This document shows positions 17,135 to 25,152 of a stretch of DNA of 64,000 nt, piece by piece. The notes beneath the pieces were generated by a model. It had not been told where the DNA came from, searched no databases, and saw only the letters and a program-made list of their open reading frames with translations. This DNA is from Candidatus Equicola faecalis (GTDB taxonomy: Bacteria > Bacteroidota > Bacteroidia > Bacteroidales > Bacteroidaceae). A program made the position numbers and the translations under genes. The DNA is taken from positions 1 to 64,000 of the forward strand of contig JAGHTU010000023.1 in the NCBI GenBank assembly GCA_018065185.1. Reading direction: 5' to 3'. Each line of letters opens with the position of its first letter. Position 1 is the stretch's first letter.

Positions 17135-18115
17135 ATGGAGCATACTTTTCGGCATATCAGCGTGCCTGTATTCTTACTCAATCATATTGGAGTGCTGATA
17201 GTCATTCTATGTATCGGATTCAGCAGTGTATGCACCGAACAGTTGACAATGACACTTCAGCCTCATTCTCCCCAGTGGCGAGCCGTCAGTGGCGATGATG
17301 AAGGGAGGACCATTCAACTCGATTTTGCTCTCCGTCTTAACAGCGACACCTCTATTGACATCTACCGACACACCACGAAGCGATGGGAGAGCATAAATAT
17401 CCCAAATATCAAGCCCCAGAGGATTGACGGGTGGAGCCTCTGGAAAATCCAAAACCATGCAGACAGAGGAATCGTCCTGCAACTTGTCAAAGACCCTACC
17501 CTATGGTTTGCTTATATAGGATTCATCATCATGATGGTGGGAGCATTGCTCAATATCATTCATCTGTGGTGGCGAAAAAGCCTCGCTCCGCTTTTCATAT
17601 TATTATTGGCTATGGGCTTGCTCGCAACATATTTCATCACGCCACGAAATGAAGACAACACGTTGCCGTCTGTCTTGCACTCAATATGGCTCATACCGCA
17701 TATCGGCACTTATATATGCAGTTATCTCTGTGCGGGAACGGCTATATGTGTAATGCTCTGGGCTTTCATCTGCAAACTGCAGAAGCGACCTTATGACAGG
17801 CTTTTCCTCATCACAGAGAAGTGTGCCTGCTTAGCATTATCCTTCATGACAATGGGCATGGCATTCGGAGCGTTTTGGGCACAGGAAGCGTGGGGGCATT
17901 ATTGGAATTGGGACTTGAAAGAGACTTGGGCTGCCATCACATGGCTACTGTTTGCCACCTTCATTCATCTGTGCAAACTGCATCGAATACAGAAGGTAGT
18001 CTCATCTGCCGTTCTCGTCATTGCCTTCTGCTGTATGCAGATGTGCTGGTGGGGCATCAACTATCTGCCTAACGCACAGCAACGGTCGGCACATCTTTAC
18101 CACGTCAATGACTGA
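17135..18115 (+). CDS. cytochrome c biogenesis protein, CcsA/ResC-like with a short ResB-like N-terminus
   Basis: The C-terminal two thirds (residues about 125-320) form a multi-helix haem-handling domain carrying the tryptophan-rich WWD-type motif WGHYWNWDLKETWAAITW, with histidines in IPHIGTYICSY and FIHLCKL placed as possible haem ligands. The first 120 residues are one membrane helix, a roughly 90-residue periplasmic beta-rich region and a second helix, resembling the end of ResB. In Bacteroidetes relatives I know, CcsB/ResB and CcsA/ResC are usually complete or fused as a longer protein, so this copy looks shortened at its N-terminus. It is convergent, 4 bases apart, with a gene encoding a CxxCH protein that could be a client. 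Confidence 0.8.
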   Translation: MEHTFRHISVPVFLLNHIGVLIVILCIGFSSVCTEQLTMTLQPHSPQWRAVSGDDEGRTIQLDFALRLNSDTSIDIYRHTTKRWESINIPNIKPQRIDGWSLWKIQNHADRGIVLQLVKDPTLWFAYIGFIIMMVGALLNIIHLWWRKSLAPLFILLLAMGLLATYFITPRNEDNTLPSVLHSIWLIPHIGTYICSYLCAGTAICVMLWAFICKLQKRPYDRLFLITEKCACLALSFMTMGMAFGAFWAQEAWGHYWNWDLKETWAAITWLLFATFIHLCKLHRIQKVVSSAVLVIAFCCMQMCWWGINYLPNAQQRSAHLYHVND

Positions 18116-18119
18116 TGAG

Positions 18120-19634
18120 TCAATCTTCCCTTATCACCCTTGCCAACTCCTGCGGTGTGATCTTCACTTTTTCCACCGTAAATTCCGGCACATTGTAGGA
18201 ATTACGATTGAATATCTCAAAATCAGGATTCTCTTGTGGCATTTGAAAAGCCTTGTGCGCATGACCCTTACGGTCGAAATAAGAAACATACAGACGAGTA
18301 TAGTTATTGTCCCATCGGCGACTCTCAAAGATTATCCATCTGCCGTTACTTGTCCAATTATGAAAACTCTCAGCCCTGTTGCTGTTTGCTGCCGTAAGCG
18401 GATAGGTGCTCTGCAGGGCATCATCACCGCTTAAATCAGTAACATATAGGTCGGCTTCCGGATGCCAAATATGGAAACAGCCATAATCACCCATTGCGAC
18501 AAGCAGATACCGCCCATCAGGACTTATTCGTGGCACGGTTGCACTCTTGCCCATTGCAGAGGCGCACAGCACCATCTCCTCCTTGCCAAAAGTTTTGCTT
18601 TCCGAATGATAACTACGGCGGTATATGTCGTATTTCACCTCCTTGTATCTATCTACGATTTCATGCTGCATAGATATGTTGGCATCATCATTACCCATAA
18701 GTGACAGGCTGTCGCGGTAGTCAAACTTAGCCGAGGCATAATACAGGTATTTACCATCAGGACTCCATGTCGGGAATGCCGACAAGCGGTCTTGTTCATT
18801 ACTTATCACCGTCACCTCATCGCTCTGTACATCGTAGAGCATCAACCCGCCTTGTGTGTCCTGCACTTCCACCTTTCCCTTGTAGATGGTATGGAAATTC
18901 TGCATCGTCCTGTTCATGGAATATGCAATGATGTCTTCTGTCGGGTGCCATGCTGGATAGACACCGGCACTGATTGTTCCGTCACGTTTCAAATCCACCT
19001 TACGCAGTTTCCCGTTGTCATAGATTACCGTCCCCCCATATTCGGCACGGACGTGAAACTGCGCACGGTCTGTGCGATAGTTCTGCACGGAATGGCAGTT
19101 GATGCATTGTCCGCCATCGACAGATTCAAGCATCTGATTATTATAAATTATCGACTCGTCAAAGGTTTGCAAATCACGCTGACAGAGAGACAGTTTTTCA
19201 TACAGCGTATATGATGGTGGGATGAGCCTGTATGTGACATATCTGTCTATACTATCTTCCGCCACCATGATGGAGAAAGCATGATAGCGCATCCACTTGT
19301 CGCTACGTTTTGCATACACTGTCACCTTGATGCTGGAACCTTTTGCTGTCTGCACAATATCCTGCCAGTCGTCTTCATCAATCATCACGCGACTGTCCTG
19401 CCCTGACACATACACCATGCCCCGACATGAAAATTCTGCACGACAATCCTCAATGCCTTCTTCATCAATCATGAAATTGAGCGGTGCGATATTCGGCGGT
19501 ATCACCACTTCAGCATAATCAGGAAAGATGCTCGGGAGTCTGCCGGTCTGCGTATATGAAGATGGAAGGTCATGAGTGTTGCCACAACCTACGAATAAAA
19601 GACAGACAAGGATATATAATAATTGCTTCATCAA
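18120..19634 (-). CDS. lipoprotein with CxxCH haem-binding motif and TolB/PD40-like beta-propeller
   Basis: The 504-residue precursor has a lipobox (LFVGC, Cys17). Residues about 40-150 form an N-terminal beta domain. CINCH at 177-181 is a single c-type haem attachment motif, and the rest is a WD40-like propeller with repeated PD40 signatures (YPAWHPTEDIIAYSMN, AFPTWSPDGKYLYYAS, VPRISPDGRYLLVAMG, SNGRWIIFES). Proteins of this kind are poorly characterised. A role in sensing or electron transfer at the cell surface is inference. Its start overlaps the DUF6057 stop by 4 bases (ATGA), showing translational coupling. The CcsA-like assembly protein is the convergent neighbour. Confidence 0.8.
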   Translation of the reverse strand: MMKQLLYILVCLLFVGCGNTHDLPSSYTQTGRLPSIFPDYAEVVIPPNIAPLNFMIDEEGIEDCRAEFSCRGMVYVSGQDSRVMIDEDDWQDIVQTAKGSSIKVTVYAKRSDKWMRYHAFSIMVAEDSIDRYVTYRLIPPSYTLYEKLSLCQRDLQTFDESIIYNNQMLESVDGGQCINCHSVQNYRTDRAQFHVRAEYGGTVIYDNGKLRKVDLKRDGTISAGVYPAWHPTEDIIAYSMNRTMQNFHTIYKGKVEVQDTQGGLMLYDVQSDEVTVISNEQDRLSAFPTWSPDGKYLYYASAKFDYRDSLSLMGNDDANISMQHEIVDRYKEVKYDIYRRSYHSESKTFGKEEMVLCASAMGKSATVPRISPDGRYLLVAMGDYGCFHIWHPEADLYVTDLSGDDALQSTYPLTAANSNRAESFHNWTSNGRWIIFESRRWDNNYTRLYVSYFDRKGHAHKAFQMPQENPDFEIFNRNSYNVPEFTVEKVKITPQELARVIRED

Positions 19635-21433
19635 TATGACTTGTTATTTGTATAAAAATCATAATACCACCAATATGTGTGCCCGTATTTTCCATACAGC
19701 ATCTCACCCACAACGGCAGTGGACGGCTCCTGTTCCATGAGCGACATCACGTCATAACGATATTGCTCATATTGTGCCCGCACCTCATCGCTGACATTCG
19801 TAGGGGTCTGTTCACCTGTTTTCTGTCCTCCCGTATCATCCCCGAAAAGCAATAATGCCTGCTGATAATATGTCGGAAGCACCTGTCCATCCCCTATGAG
19901 CGAATGATAATGACGAAGTGACTTCTGGAACAGCTTCTTCCGCCGCATCAGCATAGCATAATGCAATGCGAGTTCCTGCCCCTCGCGTGAGCTGTATTGC
20001 TCCCTGCTCAACTTATCCATCAGGAACACCTCGCTATATCCGCCATCGTTTGAAAGTTCGTTATGCCCTGTCACGAATCGCTTTACGGCGTGTTGTTCGG
20101 CGTGGCTCACATCCCAATTGGCATGAAATAGTGTAGTCTGCAACAGAGTTTTGTATTTCCTTGCAAGTTCCTTCTCTCCGCTGACGAGGGCACAACGATA
20201 GAACAATCGCAACCAATATGGCGACAATCCGTATTCAATGCTGTTTTCCATACACCACATATAAGCATAGTTAGGCAAGCCCAACCAATAATAAATCAGT
20301 GGTGAGGCGGAATGTACCATGTGTATGGGCAGTTTTGCATTCATTGCAGGGTTTATTCCACGATAATCATAGCTGAATGCTTCCTGCGCCAATAATCCTT
20401 TTTGTGTCAGAGCCACATCCTTCATCATCACCATCTCACGGGTAGGGCGACCATCTGTCGTATGCAGACATTGCAATAAGTCGTCCCAACGCCCTTCATC
20501 CATTGCACGGAGCATTGAGAGTTCAGCATGGAAATTCCTATTACGATAGTTGAGCATACTAGCTCCGCAGAGTGCCACACAGACCACAATCAGGGATACA
20601 AAAAAACTTATTCGCCGAGCAATGATGCCCCCGTGAAAATGCCGCATCAATGGCAAGAGGATGAGCGATACGGACACCCCCCACGGTGCGATGCTGAAGA
20701 TACCGTCTCTAGCTTCATTATTAGCCACATAAGGGAAACCATATAATGGCAGAAACTCACGCTGATGCGTATCTGTAGAGCCTCTGTAATAAAGCATCAC
20801 GATGATTATCGCCGTTATAATAGGCAACACAAAAGACAGCCACTGTCTGACGTTTTTTGGCATCGGAGTGAGCAATAACAGTACAACACCACCCAAAGTG
20901 GCTATCCATCCCAGCATTGGGAAACCCACCAGCACCCATAGAGTGAACATCACGCAACGGCAACGCCACCTTGCGAGGGTGTAGAAATAAGAATATAACA
21001 CTAAGAGGAAGACTCCCGTTGTCGAACCGAACCAGTAAGACGATGTCTTTAGGCAGAATATCCAATACCCCAACTGGGTGATACTAGCAAGCAAGCCTAT
21101 CGACGGTAAAAGGGCAAGCAACGCCATTCCGCCCTGAAGCCTGCAGGCTTTTATCAGCAGAAAGGTGATTCCTCCCCACATCGCGACTAACACACTTGCG
21201 CCAAGCCACGGATAATAAAACAGTTGGGTGAGCCACTCCCCTACCCATTCTCTCATGCCTCCTGGGTGTGATATAGAATCTCGGAAATAGTCATTTGTCC
21301 CTAACCATGGTGAGAAATCCTGAGCAGCATACAACAGGTCAGCATTGCCTATGACGAGTACGCCCCATGCGTAACACAACACGCCCACACAGACCACCAT
21401 TGACAAACGTTTCGCGGAAAGGATTTTCATCAT
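19631..21433 (-). CDS. DUF6057-like polytopic membrane protein
   Basis: The N-terminal half (about residues 1-310) contains roughly ten hydrophobic helices, starting with LSMVVCVGVLCYAWGVLVIG. The C-terminal 290 residues are soluble and helix-rich, with repeated aromatic and basic pairs (YWLRLFYRCALVSGEKELAR, ALHYAMLMRRKKLFQKSLRH) reminiscent of TPR repeats, and end in YWWYYDFYTNNKSY. I recognise it as the Bacteroidales DUF6057 type from memory. No catalytic motif is visible. It is the middle gene of a three-gene operon (19 bases after the CBM9-like gene, 4-base overlap with the propeller gene), so it probably works with these two lipoproteins. Confidence 0.7.
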   Translation of the reverse strand: MMKILSAKRLSMVVCVGVLCYAWGVLVIGNADLLYAAQDFSPWLGTNDYFRDSISHPGGMREWVGEWLTQLFYYPWLGASVLVAMWGGITFLLIKACRLQGGMALLALLPSIGLLASITQLGYWIFCLKTSSYWFGSTTGVFLLVLYSYFYTLARWRCRCVMFTLWVLVGFPMLGWIATLGGVVLLLLTPMPKNVRQWLSFVLPIITAIIIVMLYYRGSTDTHQREFLPLYGFPYVANNEARDGIFSIAPWGVSVSLILLPLMRHFHGGIIARRISFFVSLIVVCVALCGASMLNYRNRNFHAELSMLRAMDEGRWDDLLQCLHTTDGRPTREMVMMKDVALTQKGLLAQEAFSYDYRGINPAMNAKLPIHMVHSASPLIYYWLGLPNYAYMWCMENSIEYGLSPYWLRLFYRCALVSGEKELARKYKTLLQTTLFHANWDVSHAEQHAVKRFVTGHNELSNDGGYSEVFLMDKLSREQYSSREGQELALHYAMLMRRKKLFQKSLRHYHSLIGDGQVLPTYYQQALLLFGDDTGGQKTGEQTPTNVSDEVRAQYEQYRYDVMSLMEQEPSTAVVGEMLYGKYGHTYWWYYDFYTNNKSY

Positions 21434-21452
21434 TCAAAGGAGTGAATTGGAG

Positions 21453-22196
21453 TCATTCGAAATAAATAGGCTGAAAGTATTCCGGGCGATGGAAATCCGG
21501 ATTCGAAGTCTCTATTGGGAACCATGTAACATACTGTCTGTCATCACCACTGCCTACGCAATTATAGACATTTACAAAAAATATTTTTTGAGAAAAAGAG
21601 CCATAGTCGTGACACCAAAATGCCGATAGAGGCACTACCATAGCAAGTTCCCAATGAGTCTCACTACTGATGATTCCTACACTCTTACGCCCCAATGATG
21701 CCCAACGATCAATCTGTGCGAGATTTCCAAGAGTTGACTGCTCTCTGTCAGAACGTCCCGTTCCACACTCCATAAGGATTGAACCAAGACAATTAGACTC
21801 AATGTTGTAGTAACGATTATCGCCCTTTTCCATACAGAAAAACTCGCAACAGGATTCTTTATAGACTCCTTCAAGGTCGTTTTCTATCGTGCCGACAGTT
21901 CTTTTCTCTGTCACGCGATAATGTATTAACAAGTTCTTACCATTGTGTGCGATAGCGAAATCCACTTGAGGCAGATACGGATAAGCATCATGCCAGTTCA
22001 GCGTAGATACAGCATTATATCGTACTTTTTTCGAAGCGAACAATGACGGGATGTCGGCTGCACGCACGTCGGATTTATCTATATTTTCAGCAACAGACAT
22101 ATAGGATGGTTCTGGTGAGAGTTCATCATCAGAACATGCAAAGACTGTAAACAATAAGCACGAAAGAAACAGAATATTGAAATACTTGAAGTCCAT
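21453..22196 (-). CDS. CBM9-like lipoprotein
   Basis: The 247-residue precursor has a signal peptide and lipobox (CLLFTVFAC). The mature region resembles the carbohydrate-binding family 9-like domain found in Bacteroidetes surface proteins: FAIAHNGKNLLIHYRVTEKR, ESCCEFFCMEKGDNRYYNIE, HWELAMVVPLSAF and the terminal NPDFHRPEYFQPIYF. Two adjacent cysteines (ESCCEFFC) are notable and may form disulphides. It leads the operon with DUF6057 and the haem propeller. The promoter -7 box ends only 4 bases before the ATG and there is no internal Met before the signal peptide core, so the mRNA is predicted to be leaderless. Confidence 0.75.
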   Translation of the reverse strand: MDFKYFNILFLSCLLFTVFACSDDELSPEPSYMSVAENIDKSDVRAADIPSLFASKKVRYNAVSTLNWHDAYPYLPQVDFAIAHNGKNLLIHYRVTEKRTVGTIENDLEGVYKESCCEFFCMEKGDNRYYNIESNCLGSILMECGTGRSDREQSTLGNLAQIDRWASLGRKSVGIISSETHWELAMVVPLSAFWCHDYGSFSQKIFFVNVYNCVGSGDDRQYVTWFPIETSNPDFHRPEYFQPIYFE

Positions 22197-22200
22197 ACTG

Positions 22201-22231
22201 CAAAATTACGATAAAGTATCAGAAGTACAAA
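22201..22231 (-). promoter_or_regulatory. promoter of the CBM9-DUF6057-propeller operon
   Basis: On the minus strand TTTG (22228-22231), 19 bases, then TAATTTTG (22201-22208). The expected transcription start falls at or next to the ATG (22196). Confidence 0.75.
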
Positions 22232-22370
22232 AAATACTTGAGCCATTTAAGAAGAACAATTCTTCATAATTTTTGGCTTAGGAGACTAGTATTCTTTTTA
22301 TAAAATTGACGAGTGGGGACTGCATATCTGACGAAAGCACACCCATTTCCTATCAATTGGGAGTGGACAC

Positions 22371-22490
22371 CCATCGTTGGGGTCCCGTATAACCATCGAA
22401 GGGGTCCCGTATAACCATCGAAGGGATGCCATCGAGGGCATCACAGCACCCTCTCGACAGCATCGCGACACCCCCAAGAAAGCATCGGAA
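22371..22490. repeat. 22-bp tandem repeat and decaying CATCG-rich array
   Basis: Two near-identical 22-bp units (22371-22392 and 22393-22414) of the form CCATCG-N2-GGGGTCCCGTATAA are followed by a partial third (22415). Further ATCG motifs follow at 22431, 22462 and 22484, some again 22 bp apart. The surrounding gap (22232-22753) otherwise holds AT/GC-alternating sequence at 22632-22664 and no convincing gene. Confidence 0.7.
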
Positions 22491-22631
22491 AGTCCCCTCG
22501 ATTGGAACAGATGTCCTGCGACTTTGGAGGATGAAAACCGAGCGTGCGTTTGACCTCTCACAAACGATGGGAAGACGAGGCACAAACGAGCGTTTGTCGA
22601 AAGGCAATCGAGAAGCCCCTCCCTATACCTT

Positions 22632-22664
22632 ATTATATATATACGCGCCCGCGCGCGAGGGAAG
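22632..22664. repeat. alternating TA then CG tract
   Basis: A run of alternating T and A passes directly into ACGCGCCCGCGCGCGAGGGA. A similar core followed by GAGGGAAG recurs at 55208-55228, and inside a coding region at 32996-33022 (reverse strand). Such alternating purine-pyrimidine runs can adopt Z-DNA. Function is unknown. Confidence 0.6.
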
Positions 22665-22753
22665 CCTCCTCTAAATCTCCCCATAAAAGAGAAGACTAAA
22701 AGAGAATTAATAAACTTTTTACTATTCTCCTTTTAAGTGGCGATTTCGTTTCG

Positions 22754-22761
22754 TATCTTTG
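22754..22761 (+). promoter_or_regulatory. -7 element of the VanX-like gene
   Basis: TATCTTTG fits TAnnTTTG and lies 21 bases before ATG 22783. It includes the alternative ATG at 22759, which argues against that start. No clear -33 element was found. Confidence 0.6.
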
Positions 22762-22782
22762 TTCACGAATAAAATGACGCTT

Positions 22783-23526
22783 ATGAAAAGAATCTCAATT
22801 GCATTATTCATTATGACAACAGCCCTATTCTGCTCATGCAGTAAGCAGAAAGAGGAAGTAACTCCAGAGATGGATAGTTCTAGTTTTGTATTAGTGTCAG
22901 ATGTCGTCCCCGATGCCATATTGGAGATACGCTATTTCTCCACATACAACTTCATCGGAGAACGTATCCCTGGGTATGAGGAGCCAGTGGCAATACTCAC
23001 CCATCAGGCTGCCGACTCACTGAAAGCAGTCAGCGATGAACTCCTGCAACAGGGTTACCGTCTAAAGATATTTGATGCCTACCGTCCTCAATGTGCCGTA
23101 GATTTCTTTATGAAATGGGCAAAGGATAGTACCGATGTGCGGATGAAAGAGTATTTCTACCCAGAGCTTGAGAAGACCGTACTTGTGCCAGAAGAATATG
23201 TGGCAGAGAAAAGCGGACACACGCGGGGCTCTACCATTGATCTCACACTCTTTGACATGAGATTGGAAAAAGAAGTGGATATGGGTTGCACATACGATTA
23301 TTTCGGGCTTGCATCACATCCCGATGTCCTGCCAGGACAGGAGGTGGGCGCATACAAGCCTATAAACGAAACGCAGTACAAAAACCGTATGATACTGCGC
23401 CAGGCAATGCTTCGACACGGCTTCAAACCTTACGACTGTGAATGGTGGCACTTCACGCTGAAAGATGAGCCATTCCCTGACACCTATTTTGAATTCCCGA
23501 TAAAAACTGAAAGTATAAGACTATGA
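22783..23526 (+). CDS. M15 family D-Ala-D-Ala dipeptidase (VanX/DdpX-like) lipoprotein
   Basis: The 247-residue precursor has a signal peptide and lipobox (TTALFCSC), placing it in the periplasm. The zinc-binding motifs of M15D dipeptidases are intact: SGHTRGSTIDLTL supplies His and Asp, and EWWHFTL supplies the catalytic Glu and third zinc ligand His. FDAYRPQCAVDFF is the conserved arginine region. The enzyme is expected to hydrolyse D-alanyl-D-alanine from peptidoglycan turnover. A vancomycin-resistance role is not implied, since no vanH/vanA partners are present. Its stop overlaps the start of the next gene by 4 bases. Confidence 0.88.
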   Translation: MKRISIALFIMTTALFCSCSKQKEEVTPEMDSSSFVLVSDVVPDAILEIRYFSTYNFIGERIPGYEEPVAILTHQAADSLKAVSDELLQQGYRLKIFDAYRPQCAVDFFMKWAKDSTDVRMKEYFYPELEKTVLVPEEYVAEKSGHTRGSTIDLTLFDMRLEKEVDMGCTYDYFGLASHPDVLPGQEVGAYKPINETQYKNRMILRQAMLRHGFKPYDCEWWHFTLKDEPFPDTYFEFPIKTESIRL

Positions 23527-24269
23527 AACTGAGAATTATGAGTATCATCGCCAGCATGATGGCGATATACAGTTGCAACGCACAGACAACCACCAGCGAG
23601 GAAGTGGATGTGTTTACTACAGATAACGGCACTAATGTCTGCATACATTGCATCAAGCACGGCAGTCTGAGTGTCGAAATCGGTGGAAAATGGATTTATG
23701 TGGACCCTGTCACGGATAAGGTGCCGCCAACGACCAACTATACCACATGGCCGAAGGCAGACTATATCCTCATAACCCATGAACATGCCGACCACCTCGA
23801 CCTAAAAGCCATTAAGCAACTGACGAAAGAAGGAACGGTGCTGATTACAAATCCACGAAGCAACGAAATCCTTGGTGGCAAGGGCGAAGTGATGAAAAAC
23901 GGCGACAGCAGGACCATCAACGAATGGACAGTAGATGCCGTACCGGCATACAATACCTCTACTGGTAGTCTTCAATTTCATCCCAAGGGACGCGACAATG
24001 GTTATATACTGACTATCGAAGGCTTTCGCATCTACATTGCCGGTGACACAGAGCCGACACCAGAAATGCAGGACATAAAGGAGATTGATGTGGCATTGCT
24101 TCCGTGTAACAAGCCGTTCACGATGACGCCGAAGCAGTTGGCAGAAGCAGCAAAGACCATCTGCCCAAAGGTGCTGTTCCCTTACCATTATGGCAACACA
24201 TATATCAAGAAGGTTCAGAGACTGCTTGACGGCAGTGGTATAGATGTAAGAATCAGGCAGTATCAATAA
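23523..24269 (+). CDS. exported metallo-beta-lactamase-fold hydrolase (UlaG-like)
   Basis: This 248-residue protein has a signal peptide (MKLRIMSIIASMMAIYSCNA) with a Cys at residue 18 that could serve as a lipobox. It carries the MBL zinc motif HEHADHLD and further ligands in YIAGDTEPTPEM and FPYHYGNTY. The layout matches the UlaG/RomA-like branch, which has diverse phosphodiesterase or lactonase substrates. The substrate is not predictable. It is translationally coupled (ATGA) to the dipeptidase gene, suggesting a shared role in envelope metabolism. Confidence 0.8.
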   Translation: MKLRIMSIIASMMAIYSCNAQTTTSEEVDVFTTDNGTNVCIHCIKHGSLSVEIGGKWIYVDPVTDKVPPTTNYTTWPKADYILITHEHADHLDLKAIKQLTKEGTVLITNPRSNEILGGKGEVMKNGDSRTINEWTVDAVPAYNTSTGSLQFHPKGRDNGYILTIEGFRIYIAGDTEPTPEMQDIKEIDVALLPCNKPFTMTPKQLAEAAKTICPKVLFPYHYGNTYIKKVQRLLDGSGIDVRIRQYQ

Positions 24270-24337
24270 TCCCCTATGGTATTGACAGCCTGCCTGACTC
24301 GTGTTCGATATGTGTGACGCCCTTACGGCGGAAAAGG

Positions 24338-25045
24338 TCAATCCAACTGATAGTCCATCGTCACCACCACGCGGACGGTCTTGATATAAGGTGTGGTGGC
24401 ATCACGGTCCTCAATAGAGAACTGCCCTTGATTGGCATGGAGAATCCTGCCAAGGTCAGAATCAGAATCGGCAGCAAACTTCTCTGCTGTAGCACGTGCA
24501 TTAGTGGTGGCTTCTTCCACCATCGCCGGTTTAACCTTGTTCAGACCCGTAAACTCATATACCACTTTGTTGGTTTCGTTGAACTCTTCAGAGACAATTG
24601 GTATGCCCTGTTTCATGAGTTCTGATTGTTTGCGCATGAGCGACCGTATCTTTTCCACTTCGGAAGAAGTGACGGTAATCACACTTGTTGCCTTATAGCG
24701 GTAGTTGAGCACATCATTCCCATAGTTGTCTGCCTGACGGTCAGTGATGGAAGGAGGGTTGACGCTTATCTCATCATCTTTCACCCCACCTGCCTTTAGA
24801 AACTTCACAATCTGTGCATTCTTCTGTTCGAGAATGCCGTACATTGCCGTAGGGTCACTGCCTATCTCCTTATACACCAACGGCCATGTCACCTTGTCTG
24901 CCTTGACTTCCTGTTCTGCCAGTCCCTTTACCGACACATGACAATCCCTGTCCTTAAATGTGATAATGGCAGAGCGCAATGCCAATCCTGCAATGATGAT
25001 CGCCACAGCAACCATTGCAGAGGAAAAAAATCTTTCGTTCTTCAT
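24338..25045 (-). CDS. SIMPL-domain (DUF541) protein
   Basis: This 235-residue protein has one N-terminal membrane anchor (AMVAVAIIIAGLALRSAIITF) and a periplasmic SIMPL domain. Typical segments are VSVKGLAEQEVKADKVTW, the NPPSITDRQADNYG region, and the C-terminal ARATAEKFAADSDSDLGRIL followed by VRVVVTMDYQLD. SIMPL proteins form ring oligomers in some bacteria and are linked to envelope stress, but a molecular activity is not established. It is a single gene with its own -7 element. Confidence 0.82.
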   Translation of the reverse strand: MKNERFFSSAMVAVAIIIAGLALRSAIITFKDRDCHVSVKGLAEQEVKADKVTWPLVYKEIGSDPTAMYGILEQKNAQIVKFLKAGGVKDDEISVNPPSITDRQADNYGNDVLNYRYKATSVITVTSSEVEKIRSLMRKQSELMKQGIPIVSEEFNETNKVVYEFTGLNKVKPAMVEEATTNARATAEKFAADSDSDLGRILHANQGQFSIEDRDATTPYIKTVRVVVTMDYQLD

Positions 25046-25066
25046 AAGTCAGCAATTTTATTTATG

Positions 25067-25074
25067 CAAAATTA
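25067..25074 (-). promoter_or_regulatory. -7 element of the SIMPL gene
   Basis: TAATTTTG on the minus strand ends 21 bases before the ATG. It shares the short divergent region with the -7 box of the plus-strand gene at 25153. Confidence 0.5.
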
Positions 25075-25120
25075 GTCTTATTTCTCTCAAATAAAAAGCA
25101 AGACATCCACTTATTTTTCA

Positions 25121-25128
25121 TAACTTTG
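25121..25128 (+). promoter_or_regulatory. -7 element of the large secreted protein gene
   Basis: TAACTTTG lies 24 bases before ATG 25153 and matches TAnnTTTG. No TTTG at the expected -33 distance was seen. Confidence 0.5.
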
Positions 25129-25152
25129 TAAAAAATTTCCTCATAAGACACT

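Noticed and set aside
22298..22684. Minus-strand open frames of 128 and 84 codons with repeated MVIRDP-like phrases
   Set aside because: They are produced by the 22-bp tandem repeat. There is no promoter, no family resemblance, and composition is unlike the neighbouring genes.
22783..23526. Vancomycin resistance function for the VanX-like enzyme
   Set aside because: No vanH, vanA/B ligase or vanRS genes are nearby, and chromosomal D-Ala-D-Ala dipeptidases for peptidoglycan recycling are common.
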